DNA of 18,865 nt from Pseudomonadota bacterium (GTDB lineage: Bacteria; Pseudomonadota; Gammaproteobacteria; Pseudomonadales; UBA5518). Shown here in pieces: positions 1 to 7,129 of the stretch. Numbering within the stretch: the stretch's first letter is position 1; every line of letters begins with the position of its first letter. The stretch lies in contig JAKJFB010000013.1 in NCBI GenBank assembly GCA_022705125.1, positions 1-18,865 on the forward strand, given 5' to 3'. A program made the translations under genes and the position numbers. Below the pieces are notes generated by a model that was not told the DNA's origin, did not search any database, and was given only the letters and a program-made list of their open reading frames with translations.

Positions 1-555
1 GATCCGCAAGGCCTGGAACTCTCCGAGATGGCCTACCACTTCCTGGGCGGCCTGCTCGCGCACGCGCCGGCGTTGACCGCGCTGTGCGCGCCCACCGTGA
101 ACTCCTACAAGCGCCTGGTGGTGGGCCGCTCGCTGACCGGCGCCACCTGGGCGCCTGCCTACATCAGCTACGGCGACAACAACCGCTCGACCATGGTGCG
201 CATCCCCAAGGGTCGGCTGGAGCTGCGCCTGGGCGACGGTGCCTGCAACCCCTACCTGGCCACGGCCGCCGTCATCGCGGCGGGCCTGGACGGCATCGAG
301 AACCGGATGGACCCGGGCGCACCGCGCAACGTCAACCTGTACGAGTGGAGCGAAGCGCAGTTGCAGGAAGCCGGCATCGGGCTGTTGCCGCAGAACCTCG
401 ACGCCGCGCTCGATGCGCTCGAAGCCGACAGCCTGATCTGCGAGGCCCTGGGCCCGGTGGCCGGCGAGTTCCTGAAGTACAAGCGCATGGAATGGATCGA
501 GTACATGCGCTTCGTCTCGGACTGGGAAATCAGGCAGTACCTCGAGTTTTTCTGA
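1..555 (+). CDS. gmaS: Glutamine synthetase family ligase (gamma-glutamylmethylamide synthetase-like), C-terminal part
   Basis: The reading frame is open from base 1, so the 5' end is missing; 184 C-terminal residues remain. Seen: NSYKRL near residue 36, the active-site stretch [13 protein letters not shown] near 57-69, ELRLGDG, and [18 protein letters not shown], all catalytic-domain signatures of glutamine synthetases. The tail, [20 protein letters not shown], resembles that of type III/GlnT enzymes. The family ligates ammonia or, in GMAS, methylamine to glutamate using ATP in the cytoplasm. The mgsABC-like genes directly downstream favour GMAS over ordinary GlnA, but substrate choice cannot be read from this fragment. 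A Tyr in an NLYEW context aligns with the NLYD segment holding the adenylylated Tyr of type I enzymes; whether it is modified is unknown. The stop lies 15 bp before the next start, so the genes are probably one operon. Alternative name: glnT. Confidence 0.85.
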   Translation, partial: DPQGLELSEMAYHFLGGLLAHAPALTALCAPTVNSYKRLVVGRSLTGATWAPAYISYGDNNRSTMVRIPKGRLELRLGDGACNPYLATAAVIAAGLDGIENRMDPGAPRNVNLYEWSEAQLQEAGIGLLPQNLDAALDALEADSLICEALGPVAGEFLKYKRMEWIEYMRFVSDWEIRQYLEFF

Positions 556-570
556 AAGGACGGAGCAATC

Positions 571-1479
571 ATGTGTGGAATTGTCGGACTCTTGTTGAAA
601 AAACCGGCGCTGCACGAGCGCTTGGGCGAGTTCATGGTGCCGATGCTGATCGGCATGACCGAACGCGGCCCGGACTCGGCGGGCATGGCCGTATTCGGTC
701 CCCCCTTGCCCGGGCAGCAGCGCAAGATCAGCCTGTATTCGGGACTGACCGATGACGGCGCGGCCTACGACTGGGTGGGGCTGGTGGATGCCATCAACGC
801 GGCGCTCAAGGTGCATGCCACGCCCGCGATCAAGGGCAACCACGCGGTGCTGCGCTTCGAGGGCCCGGCCGACCCGGTAAAGGCCTTCGTCAAGGCATAC
901 GATGCGAAGCTGCACCTGCTGTCGACCGGGCGCAGCATCGAGTTGTACAAGGATATCGGCACGCCGGCCCAGGTGGCCGAGCGCTACGATTTCGCGCATC
1001 TCGCGGGCAGCCACCTGGTCGGCCACACGCGCATGGCCACCGAGTCGGCCGTGACGCCCGACCGTGCGCACCCGTTCACCGCGGGCGAAGATTTCTGCCT
1101 GGTGCACAACGGTTCGCTGTCCAACCCCAACGGCGTACGCCGCATGCTCGAGCCGCGCGGCATCCGCTTCGAGACCGACAACGACACCGAGGCCGCGTGC
1201 CGCTTCCTCGAATGGCGATTGCGCGAAGGCGACACGCTGCATGCCGCGCTGCAGAAGGGCTTCGAGGCGCTCGACGGTTTCTACACTTTCCTGATGGGCA
1301 CGGCCACGGAGCTCGCGCTCATCCGCGACCCTTTCGCGTGCAAGCCCGCGGTGGTAGCCGAAACCGACGACTATGTCGCCATCGCCAGCGAATTCCGCTC
1401 GCTGGCCCATCTGCCCGACGTCAAGCACGCCAGGGTATTCGAGCCCGCGCCCGAGGAGATGTACGTATGGAAGATCTGA
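571..1479 (+). CDS. mgsA: Class II glutamine amidotransferase, N-methylglutamate synthase subunit A (GlxB-like)
   Basis: 302 aa. It begins MCGIVGLL, so Cys2 becomes the N-terminal nucleophile after Met removal, the hallmark of Ntn-type amidotransferases. Further class II signatures are ERGPDSAGMAVFG (about 31-43), GHTRMATES and CLVHNGSLSN. In glutamate synthases this domain hydrolyses the gamma-amide; in the N-methylglutamate synthase complex it is thought to act on gamma-glutamylmethylamide and pass methylamine on to the MgsC-type subunit. A Shine-Dalgarno stretch, AGGACGGAG at 557-565, sits 5 bp before the ATG. Translation probably couples to the next gene, whose start lies 13 bases inside this one. 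Purine amidotransferases such as PurF are excluded by the lack of a phosphoribosyltransferase domain and by the neighbours. Confidence 0.88.
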   Translation: MCGIVGLLLKKPALHERLGEFMVPMLIGMTERGPDSAGMAVFGPPLPGQQRKISLYSGLTDDGAAYDWVGLVDAINAALKVHATPAIKGNHAVLRFEGPADPVKAFVKAYDAKLHLLSTGRSIELYKDIGTPAQVAERYDFAHLAGSHLVGHTRMATESAVTPDRAHPFTAGEDFCLVHNGSLSNPNGVRRMLEPRGIRFETDNDTEAACRFLEWRLREGDTLHAALQKGFEALDGFYTFLMGTATELALIRDPFACKPAVVAETDDYVAIASEFRSLAHLPDVKHARVFEPAPEEMYVWKI

Positions 1480-2156
1480 GCTTCGACCTGGGCGAGCAGC
1501 CGGTGCGCGCCCTGAACCAGTTCCTGCATGGCCCGCCCGGGACCCTCGCGGGCAAGCATGTGCGGGTGATCAATCCCGATGGCGCCCACAACATCGCCGT
1601 GGGCATCAATGCCCCCGTGAAAGTGACCATCGACGGGCATGCGGGCTACTACGCCGCCGGCATGAACAAGTTTGCCGAGGTCACCATCGAGGGCAGCGCC
1701 TCCACGGGTGTCGCCGAGAACATGATGAGCGGCACCGTGCGCGTGAAGGGCTTTGCCTCCAATGGTGCCGGCGCCTCGGCCCATGGCGGCCTGCTGATCA
1801 TCGAAGGCGACGCCGGCCTGCGCTGCGGCATCTCGCTCAAGGGCGGCGATATCGTGGTCGGCGGATCAGTGGGCAGTTTCTCCGGTTTCATGGCCCAGGC
1901 CGGGCGCATGGTGATCTGCGGTGATGCCGGCGATGCGCTCGGCGACTCGCTCTACGAGGCCGTCATCTACGTGCGCGGCGCCATCAAGTCACTCGGGGCC
2001 GATGCCCGGATCGAGCCGCTCACCGCCAGCGACATCGCAACGCTCGGCGAACTGCTCGGCGCCGCTGGCCTGCGACACGATCCCGCATCATTCAAGCGCG
2101 TGGCATCCGCCCGAACGCTCTACCACTGGAACGCCGACGCCGATCAGGAGTATTGA
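1467..2156 (+). CDS. mgsB: GXGXG beta-helix protein, N-methylglutamate synthase subunit B (GlxC-like)
   Basis: 229 aa. The frame is open further upstream, but the ATG at 1467 is chosen because a perfect GAGGAG (1453-1458) sits 8 bases before it and it overlaps mgsA by only 13 bases, as expected for coupled subunits. The protein is a run of short glycine-rich beta-strand repeats (for example GHAGYYAAGMNKFAEVTIEG, GTVRVKGFASNGAG, GGDIVVGGSVGSFSG), the pattern of the C-terminal GXGXG domain of large glutamate synthase subunits. In that enzyme the right-handed beta-helix is structural, holding the amidotransferase and synthase domains together. Here it is a separate polypeptide, as in the split MgsABC/GlxBCD enzymes. 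No catalytic residues are expected. Confidence 0.87.
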   Translation: MEDLSFDLGEQPVRALNQFLHGPPGTLAGKHVRVINPDGAHNIAVGINAPVKVTIDGHAGYYAAGMNKFAEVTIEGSASTGVAENMMSGTVRVKGFASNGAGASAHGGLLIIEGDAGLRCGISLKGGDIVVGGSVGSFSGFMAQAGRMVICGDAGDALGDSLYEAVIYVRGAIKSLGADARIEPLTASDIATLGELLGAAGLRHDPASFKRVASARTLYHWNADADQEY

Positions 2157-2157
2157 G

Positions 2158-3525
2158 ATGTCCCATCCCGAACAACCCGCACACATCACCAGGCGCCTGC
2201 AGACCGAGGAGTCCGCGAGCTACGACAGGAGCACGCTGGACTACATCCACCGTGCCTCGGCCACCGGTCTCTACGAAATCCGCGGCCTGGGCGCCAAGCG
2301 CAAGCTGCCGCACTTCGATGACCTGGTGTTCCTGACCGCCTCGCTTTCGCGCTACCCGCTGGAGGGTTACCGCGAGAAGTGCTCGACCCGAACGGTGCTG
2401 GGCACCCGCTTCGCGAAGAAGCCCGTCGTGCTGGAAACCCCGGTCACGATTGCCGGCATGAGTTTCGGCGCGCTGTCGGCGAACGTGAAGGAAGCGCTGG
2501 GCAAGGCCGCCACCGCCATGGGTACCACCACCACCACCGGCGACGGCGGCATGACGCCCGAGGAGCGCCAGTCCTCGAAGACCCTGGTCTACCAGTGCCT
2601 GCCCTCGCGCTACGGTTTCGATCCGGATGATGTGCGCCGCGCCGACGCCATCGAGGTGGTGCTGGGGCAGGGCGCCAAGCCCGGCGGCGGCGGCATGCTG
2701 CTGGGCCAGAAGGTCAACCCGCGCGTGGCGAAAATGCGCACCCTGCCCGAGGGCGTGGACCAGCGCTCCGCGAGCCGGCACCCGGACTGGACCGGCCCGG
2801 ACGACCTGGCCATCAAGATCCAGGAGCTGCGCGAAATCACCGATTGGGAAAAGCCCATTTACGTCAAGGTCGGTGCGACCCGCGTGTTCAACGACGTGAA
2901 ACTGGCGGTGCATGCCGGCGCCGACGTGGTGGTGGTCGACGGCATGCAGGGCGGCACTGCCGCCACGCAGACCTGCTTCATCGAGCACGCCGGCATCCCG
3001 ACGCTGGCGGCGGTGCGCCAGGCGGTCGCGGCGCTGGAGGATCTCGACATGAAGGGCACCGTGCAGCTGATCGTCTCGGGCGGCATCCGCACCGGGGCGG
3101 ACGTGGCCAAGGCGCTGGCGCTGGGCGCCGACGCGGTGGCCATCGGCCAGGGCGTGCTGATGGCGCTCGGCTGCAACCGCGACACTTACCAGCAGGGCGG
3201 GCAGATCCACAGCGCCGAGGCCGGCTACGCGGCGCTCGGTACCGCGCCCGGATTCTGCCATCACTGCCACACCGGCAAGTGCCCGGTGGGAGTGACCACG
3301 CAGGACACGGTGCTAGAGCAGCGCCTGGAGCCCGAGTGGGGCGCGAAGCACGTCAGGAACTACCTCAAGACCCTGATCATGGAACTGACCACCCTGGCCC
3401 GTGCCTGCGGCAAGCAGGACGTGCACCACCTCGAGCCCGAGGACCTGGTGGCGCTGACCGTTGAGGCAGCTGCCATGGCCCGCGTGCCGCTGGCGGGAAC
3501 GAGCTGGATACCCGGGCAGAACTGA
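2158..3525 (+). CDS. mgsC: FMN- and Fe-S-dependent glutamate synthase-like subunit, N-methylglutamate synthase subunit C (GlxD-like)
   Basis: 455 aa. The ATG lies 1 bp after the mgsB stop with AGGAG at 2146-2150; longer in-frame extensions would sit inside mgsB in another frame. Seen: an FMN-barrel region with MSFGALS (101-107), GEGG-like TTTTGDGGMTPEE (124-136), KPGGGGMLLGQKV (174-186), VVVVDGMQGGTAAT (257-270) and SGGIRTGADVAKALALGADAV near 307-327. A cysteine cluster, CHHCHTGKCPVG, gives Cys367, Cys370 and Cys375, matching the 3Fe-4S ligands of glutamate synthases. The family transfers ammonia or methylamine to 2-oxoglutarate with electrons through FMN and the cluster. It closes the gmaS-mgsABC operon. 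It could serve as an ammonia-using GltS-like enzyme if the upstream ligase is not GMAS. Confidence 0.9.
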   Translation: MSHPEQPAHITRRLQTEESASYDRSTLDYIHRASATGLYEIRGLGAKRKLPHFDDLVFLTASLSRYPLEGYREKCSTRTVLGTRFAKKPVVLETPVTIAGMSFGALSANVKEALGKAATAMGTTTTTGDGGMTPEERQSSKTLVYQCLPSRYGFDPDDVRRADAIEVVLGQGAKPGGGGMLLGQKVNPRVAKMRTLPEGVDQRSASRHPDWTGPDDLAIKIQELREITDWEKPIYVKVGATRVFNDVKLAVHAGADVVVVDGMQGGTAATQTCFIEHAGIPTLAAVRQAVAALEDLDMKGTVQLIVSGGIRTGADVAKALALGADAVAIGQGVLMALGCNRDTYQQGGQIHSAEAGYAALGTAPGFCHHCHTGKCPVGVTTQDTVLEQRLEPEWGAKHVRNYLKTLIMELTTLARACGKQDVHHLEPEDLVALTVEAAAMARVPLAGTSWIPGQN

Positions 3526-3552
3526 ATCACCGCGCGCCGGGGTCGCGGCGAT
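3526..3552 (+). terminator. Imperfect hairpin directly after mgsC
   Basis: Arms ATCaCCGCG (3526-3534) and CGCGGcGAT (3544-3552) pair over 8 positions with one A-C mismatch around a 9-base loop. It starts at the base after the mgsC stop. There is no U-tract, so intrinsic termination is doubtful; it may only stabilise the 3' end. Confidence 0.3.
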
Positions 3553-3560
3553 CAAATCCA

Positions 3561-3590
3561 TGGTCAACATTGTTGTTCATAAATTATAAT
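3561..3590 (+). promoter_or_regulatory. Sigma70-type promoter of the first dioxygenase gene with an overlapping palindrome
   Basis: A perfect -10 hexamer TATAAT lies at 3585-3590 in an AT-rich island that stands out from GC-rich surroundings. TGGTCA at 3561-3566 matches 4 of 6 consensus -35 bases at an 18-bp spacing. Between them is the odd palindrome CAACA-T-TGTTG (3565-3575), well placed for a dimeric repressor. The predicted transcript would start near 3597, about 25 bases before the ATG. Confidence 0.6.
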
Positions 3591-3593
3591 CGC

Positions 3594-3611
3594 GGCTGGC
3601 GCCATCCAGCC
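3594..3611 (+). repeat. Perfect inverted repeat just before the dioxygenase ribosome site
   Basis: GGCTGG (3594-3599) and CCAGCC (3606-3611) are exact inverted copies around a 6-base centre, abutting the GGAGAG ribosome site at 3612-3617. The predicted transcription start falls inside the left arm, so it may work as a DNA operator rather than an RNA hairpin. Confidence 0.4.
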
Positions 3612-3621
3612 GGAGAGACCC

Positions 3622-4434
3622 ATGGCATTGACGACTGTTGAACTGACCCCGCGCATCGGCACGGAGATCCGCACCGATATCGAAACCCTGGTGAGCGGCC
3701 GGCATGCCGCGCAGATCCGCGAGCTGCTGCAGCAGCGCGGGGTCCTGGTCCTGCGCGGCCTGCATCTCGACAAGGACCAGCAGCTGGCTTTTTCGCACAC
3801 GCTGGGCAAGGTTCAGCCCCAGGGCGAGGGCGGCATCTTCAAGATCAGCATCGATCCGAAGGAGAGTCCCGGCGCGGAATACCTCAAGGGCTCCTTCTAC
3901 TGGCATATCGACGGAGCCACCGACGACGTTCCCAACTTCGCGGCCACGCTCAATGCCAGGACATTGTCCAGGACCGGCGGCAGCACCTATTTCGCGAATA
4001 CCTATGCCGCTTATGACGACCTCCCCGAGGAGGAAAAGCAGGTCTATGACCAGTTGCGGGTGGTGCACAGCTTCGAGTTCGTGCAGCGCTGGGTGAACCC
4101 GGAGCCCAGTTCGTTCGAGCTCGCCTTCTGGCAGACGCGCACGCCAAAGGTGCATCCGCTGGTCTGGAAGCACAGGTCGGGTCGCAAGTCGCTGGTGCTC
4201 GGCTCCACCGCCGAGTATGTCGAGGGCATGGACATGGCCCAGGGGCGCGCGTTGCTGACGAAGCTGCGCGAATGGTCGACGCAGCCGCAGTTCGTCTATC
4301 GTCATGACTGGCAGCCCGGCGATCTGCTGATCTGGGACAACACCGGCACCATGCATCGCGTCGATCCCTACCCGGTGGAGGAAGGTCGCCTGATGCACCG
4401 CACCACGATCGAGGCGGAGGAAGCACTGGCCTGA
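3622..4434 (+). CDS. TauD/TfdA-family Fe(II)/2-oxoglutarate dioxygenase, copy 1
   Basis: 270 aa, slightly short of E. coli TauD. Seen: the iron facial triad as WHIDG (His95, Asp97) and TMHRVDPY (His245); Arg256, eleven residues after His245, is where TauD binds the 2-oxoglutarate carboxylate, and Arg260 follows at the position equivalent to TauD's substrate-contacting Arg270. GGSTYFANTYAAYDDL (120-135) is the usual core segment. The family hydroxylates a C-H bond, often releasing sulfite, an aldehyde or an amine, using O2 and 2-oxoglutarate, giving succinate and CO2. The substrate is not identifiable. A GGAGAG site lies 4 bp before the ATG and the gene has its own promoter. An SDR follows after 52 bp, probably co-transcribed. 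Copy 2 lies at 6242. Confidence 0.88.
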   Translation: MALTTVELTPRIGTEIRTDIETLVSGRHAAQIRELLQQRGVLVLRGLHLDKDQQLAFSHTLGKVQPQGEGGIFKISIDPKESPGAEYLKGSFYWHIDGATDDVPNFAATLNARTLSRTGGSTYFANTYAAYDDLPEEEKQVYDQLRVVHSFEFVQRWVNPEPSSFELAFWQTRTPKVHPLVWKHRSGRKSLVLGSTAEYVEGMDMAQGRALLTKLREWSTQPQFVYRHDWQPGDLLIWDNTGTMHRVDPYPVEEGRLMHRTTIEAEEALA

Positions 4435-4436
4435 TC

Positions 4437-4466
4437 GAGCGGCTTCAAGGCGAAACAAAACCGCTC
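4437..4466 (+). repeat. Short inverted repeat between dioxygenase and SDR
   Basis: GAGCGG (4437-4442) and CCGCTC (4461-4466) are exact inverted copies separated by 18 bases in the 52-bp spacer. It is probably a weak mRNA hairpin within an operon and may be chance. Confidence 0.25.
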
Positions 4467-4486
4467 CCAAGGCGAGGATTCGGAGT

Positions 4487-5239
4487 ATGTGGATTTCGAG
4501 CAAGGGCAAGGTTGCCGTCGTCACCGGTGCCGGTTCGGGTATCGGCCGGGCCATCGCCGTGCGGCTGGCGCGCGATGAAGCGGCCATCGCGGTCTGGGAC
4601 ATCAATGCCGAAGGCGCCGCCGAAACGGCCAGGATGATCACGGACGCCGGCGGCAAGGCCATTGCCATCGGCGCCGATTGCTCCGACAAGGCGGCGATCA
4701 CGGCGGCGGCGCAGCGGACCCGCGCCGAGCTCGGCGCGATCACCATCCTCGTCAACAATGCGGGCATTGCTCCGTTCACGCCGTTCATGGACATCGGCGA
4801 GGAGCTCTTCGACAAGGTGATCCGCATCAACCTCAAGGGCCCGTTCCTCGTCATTCGGGAGATCATGCCCGACATGGTGGCGGCGAAGTGGGGCCGCATC
4901 ATCAATATCACCTCGTCCTCGACCCAGTCGGGCTCGGTCGGCCAGACGCACTACGTGTCGTCCAAGGGCGGTCTGCTCGGCATGACGAAGGCGCTGGCAC
5001 TGGAATACGCACCCACCGGCATCACCGTGAACATGGTGCCACCGGGCTTCATCGATACGCCGATGCTGCGCGCCTCCCCGGTCGACGTCGATGCCTACGC
5101 GGCCTCCATGCCGATGAAGCGCGTCGGCAAGCCCGAGGACATTGCCGCGGCCTGCGCCTTCCTTGCGTCGGAGGAAGCCGGCTACATCACCGGCCAGACG
5201 ATCAGCACGAACGGTGGCCGTTACATGGGTTCGGCCTGA
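4487..5239 (+). CDS. Short-chain dehydrogenase/reductase (SDR), copy A
   Basis: 250 aa, the classical SDR length. Seen: the nucleotide-binding TGAGSGIG (13-20), an acidic Asp38 after beta-2 that favours NAD over NADP, NNAG (90-93), a catalytic Ser in the SSS run near 143-145, Tyr156 and Lys160 (YVSSK), and NMVPPGFIDTP after beta-6. The family oxidises alcohols or reduces ketones; the closest look is to FabG-like and secondary alcohol dehydrogenases. GGCGAGG at 4471-4477 is a plausible ribosome site. It lies 52 bp behind the first dioxygenase on the same strand, so the two probably act in sequence (hydroxylate, then oxidise). Its last 19 bases overlap the convergent Sel1 gene. Confidence 0.88.
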   Translation: MWISSKGKVAVVTGAGSGIGRAIAVRLARDEAAIAVWDINAEGAAETARMITDAGGKAIAIGADCSDKAAITAAAQRTRAELGAITILVNNAGIAPFTPFMDIGEELFDKVIRINLKGPFLVIREIMPDMVAAKWGRIINITSSSTQSGSVGQTHYVSSKGGLLGMTKALALEYAPTGITVNMVPPGFIDTPMLRASPVDVDAYAASMPMKRVGKPEDIAAACAFLASEEAGYITGQTISTNGGRYMGSA

Positions 5240-6048
5240 GAGGGTGGCAGGGAGTCGCGCTCCCTGACGAGTTCCTCGAAGCAGGCGTCCCCCTCCTTGC
5301 GGGCGGCGGCTCCGATCGCGTGCAGCGCCTGCTCGTAGTCTTCCCGCACGGCGTTCGCGTCTTCATCCGCCGGTCCTCCGGAATCGTGCAGGCAGATATC
5401 GTGCGCCCGGCGTATCCACGCCCAGGCCAGCGCTGCGTTGGCCTCATGTCCGAGTCCGTCGCGGTAGACGCGATGCAAGGCCCTGGCGGCATGCACATTG
5501 CCGCCCAGGGCGGGAGGGACGAGTTCGCGGAAGTAAGCGGCGAGCTCTTCGATGGCAGCGACATCGCCGTCCTCCGCGGCGCCGAGGTGCAGCCATGCAG
5601 CGACGACGATGTCCTTGCCGATGCCGTCGCCCAGCCTCAGCATGGTCCCCAGCTCGCGCATCGCGGCCGCGTCACCGGCATTGGCTGCCTGCAGCAGGTA
5701 CTCCGCCGCCAGGGCCTTGTCGGCTTCGACGCCGATGCCATGCAGGTAAATGAGGCCGAGGTTGTACTGCGCGGCGGGCTCGCCCTGCGCGGCGCTCAGC
5801 CGATACCAGTGGATCGCCTCCCCGATGTCGGGAGCGCACCCCAGGCCGTCGCGCAGCATCGTTGCCAGGTCGTTGCATGCCTGCGCATGTCCCTGCTCCG
5901 CGGCGATGCGCAAACAGGCCATTGCGTCGGGATAGTCAGCCTCGACGCCATCGGCGAGCAGGATGTGCCCCTGCTCGAATGCGTCGCTGGTATCCGCTTC
6001 GGCGGACAATCCCACCCTGGCGGCGCGTGATCTGGATTTTCTGGCCAT
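5221..6048 (-). CDS. Sel1-like repeat protein
   Basis: 275 aa from the ATG at 6048; the frame is open to 6195, but that extension is low-complexity Arg/Ala/Pro, and GCAAGG (6056-6061) is a fair ribosome site for the ATG at 6048. Sel1-type alpha/alpha repeats of about 36 residues are visible: YPDAMACLRIAAEQGHAQAC (39-58), IGEAIHWYRLSAAQGEPAAQYNLGLIYLHG (75-104) and KALAAEYLLQAANAGDAAAMRELGTMLRLGDG (111-142), then weaker copies. Such solenoids bind proteins, often in signalling or envelope assembly. There is no signal peptide; the N-terminus is basic (MARKSRSRAAR), so it is probably cytoplasmic. It lies between the two dioxygenase units on the opposite strand, and its 3' end overlaps the SDR gene by 19 bp. 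No specific function can be assigned. Confidence 0.8.
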   Translation of the reverse strand: MARKSRSRAARVGLSAEADTSDAFEQGHILLADGVEADYPDAMACLRIAAEQGHAQACNDLATMLRDGLGCAPDIGEAIHWYRLSAAQGEPAAQYNLGLIYLHGIGVEADKALAAEYLLQAANAGDAAAMRELGTMLRLGDGIGKDIVVAAWLHLGAAEDGDVAAIEELAAYFRELVPPALGGNVHAARALHRVYRDGLGHEANAALAWAWIRRAHDICLHDSGGPADEDANAVREDYEQALHAIGAAARKEGDACFEELVRERDSLPPSQAEPM

Positions 6049-6186
6049 GATTTGCCTTGCGGTGGCGGTGCGGGCGCATCGTATCAGGCTCGCGCCGCCA
6101 TGGCCTCGATCGGCACCGGGACGATGAGCGGCGCCAGAGCGAGACGCCGCGGCGCGCGGCGAGGTCGCACCGGGTGGTGGACGGAT

Positions 6187-6214
6187 TTGACGCAAAAGTA
6201 CTGAGCGGTATCAT
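6187..6214 (+). promoter_or_regulatory. Sigma70-type promoter of the second dioxygenase gene
   Basis: TTGACG (6187-6192) and TATCAT (6209-6214) each match 5 of 6 consensus bases with a 16-bp spacer, about 27 bases before the ATG. It is one of the best promoter matches in the window. It does not carry the palindrome seen at the first dioxygenase promoter. Confidence 0.6.
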
Positions 6215-6241
6215 AAAGCGCAAACCAGGGAGAGAACGGCC

Positions 6242-7054
6242 ATGAAGTTTGAAGCGCTCGCGCTCAATGATCGTGTTGGATCCGAGATTCGCACCGATGT
6301 CGACAGCCTGTTGACCCCGGAGGTCGCGGGGAAAGTCCGTCAGCTGCTGGTCGAGCGCGGCGTGCTGGTATTCAGGGCGCTCGGGCTGCACACCGAGCAA
6401 CAGCTCGCCCTGTCCCGACTGATGGGTTCCCTGCGCGAGGAAGGTCAACAGGGCCTGCTGAAGATCACGCTCGACAAGAAACTCAACGCAAGGGCGGATT
6501 ACCTGAAGGGATCGTTCCTGTGGCACATCGACGGCACGCACGATGATGTGCCGCCCTTCGCTTCGCTGCTGACGGGTGTCACGCTGTCCGAAACCGGCGG
6601 CCAGACCGAATTCGCCAACTCCTATGCCGCTTACGAAGAGTTGGCGCAGGAGACGAAGGATCGCATCGCCGGGCTCAGGGTGGTACACGGCTTCGAGACG
6701 TCTATGCGCAGGGCGGGCGTCGAGCCCACGCAGGACACCCTCGCCTATTGGCGCAGCTTGCCCGACAAGGCCCACAAGCTGGTCTGGACGCACAAATCGG
6801 GTCGCAAGTCGCTGGTCATCGGCTGTTCTGCTTCCCATATCGACGGCATGGACAGGGAAGAGGGGCAGCAACTGCTGCAGGAACTGCTGGACTGGAGCAC
6901 CCAGCCGAGGTTCGTCTATCGCCACGAGTGGACGCCGGGAGACCTGCTGATCTGGGACAACACCGGCGTGCTGCACCGCGCGGAGCCCTATCCGCTGGAT
7001 TGTGGCCGCTTGATGCACCGCACCACGCTGTTGGGCGAGGAGCCGTTCGCCTGA
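6242..7054 (+). CDS. TauD/TfdA-family Fe(II)/2-oxoglutarate dioxygenase, copy 2
   Basis: 270 aa, alignable without gaps to copy 1 along the whole length, with 143 identical residues by hand count (about 53%). The iron triad is conserved (WHIDG with His95 and Asp97; VLHRAEPY with His245), as are Arg256 and Arg260. GGQTEFANSYAAYEEL is the core segment. Divergence concentrates in residues 21-35, 61-84 and 151-180, regions likely to shape the substrate pocket, so the two copies may accept different substrates. AGGGAGAG at 6227-6234 is a strong ribosome site and a good promoter lies just upstream. The next gene, another SDR, is convergent rather than co-directional. The reaction class is clear; the substrate is unknown. 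Confidence 0.88.
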   Translation: MKFEALALNDRVGSEIRTDVDSLLTPEVAGKVRQLLVERGVLVFRALGLHTEQQLALSRLMGSLREEGQQGLLKITLDKKLNARADYLKGSFLWHIDGTHDDVPPFASLLTGVTLSETGGQTEFANSYAAYEELAQETKDRIAGLRVVHGFETSMRRAGVEPTQDTLAYWRSLPDKAHKLVWTHKSGRKSLVIGCSASHIDGMDREEGQQLLQELLDWSTQPRFVYRHEWTPGDLLIWDNTGVLHRAEPYPLDCGRLMHRTTLLGEEPFA

Positions 7055-7065
7055 GCGAGCAGGGA

Positions 7066-7103
7066 GCCTGGCGGTCCAGGCGGTCGCGGGGGATGCCCGC
7101 GAC
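7066..7103. terminator. Tandem GC-rich hairpins between convergent dioxygenase and SDR genes
   Basis: Hairpin 1: GCCTGG (7066-7071), loop CGGT, CCAGGC (7076-7081). Hairpin 2: GTCGCGGG (7083-7090), 5-base loop, CCCGCGAC (7096-7103), a perfect 8-bp stem. They lie 12-49 bases past the dioxygenase stop and before the convergent SDR stop at 7130. Only TCTTT follows on the + side, so this is a candidate bidirectional terminator or 3'-end stabiliser, not a textbook intrinsic one. Confidence 0.5.
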
Positions 7104-7129
7104 GTGAGGGCGCTGTCTTTGCGCTACCG

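Noticed and set aside
2092..3270. 392-codon minus-strand frame opposite mgsC
   Set aside because: Antisense shadow of a conserved gene with low-complexity His/Ala/Gly composition.
6049..6195. N-terminal extension of the Sel1 protein to 6195
   Set aside because: The added 49 residues are Arg/Ala/Pro-rich with no repeat motif, and a fair ribosome site supports the ATG at 6048.
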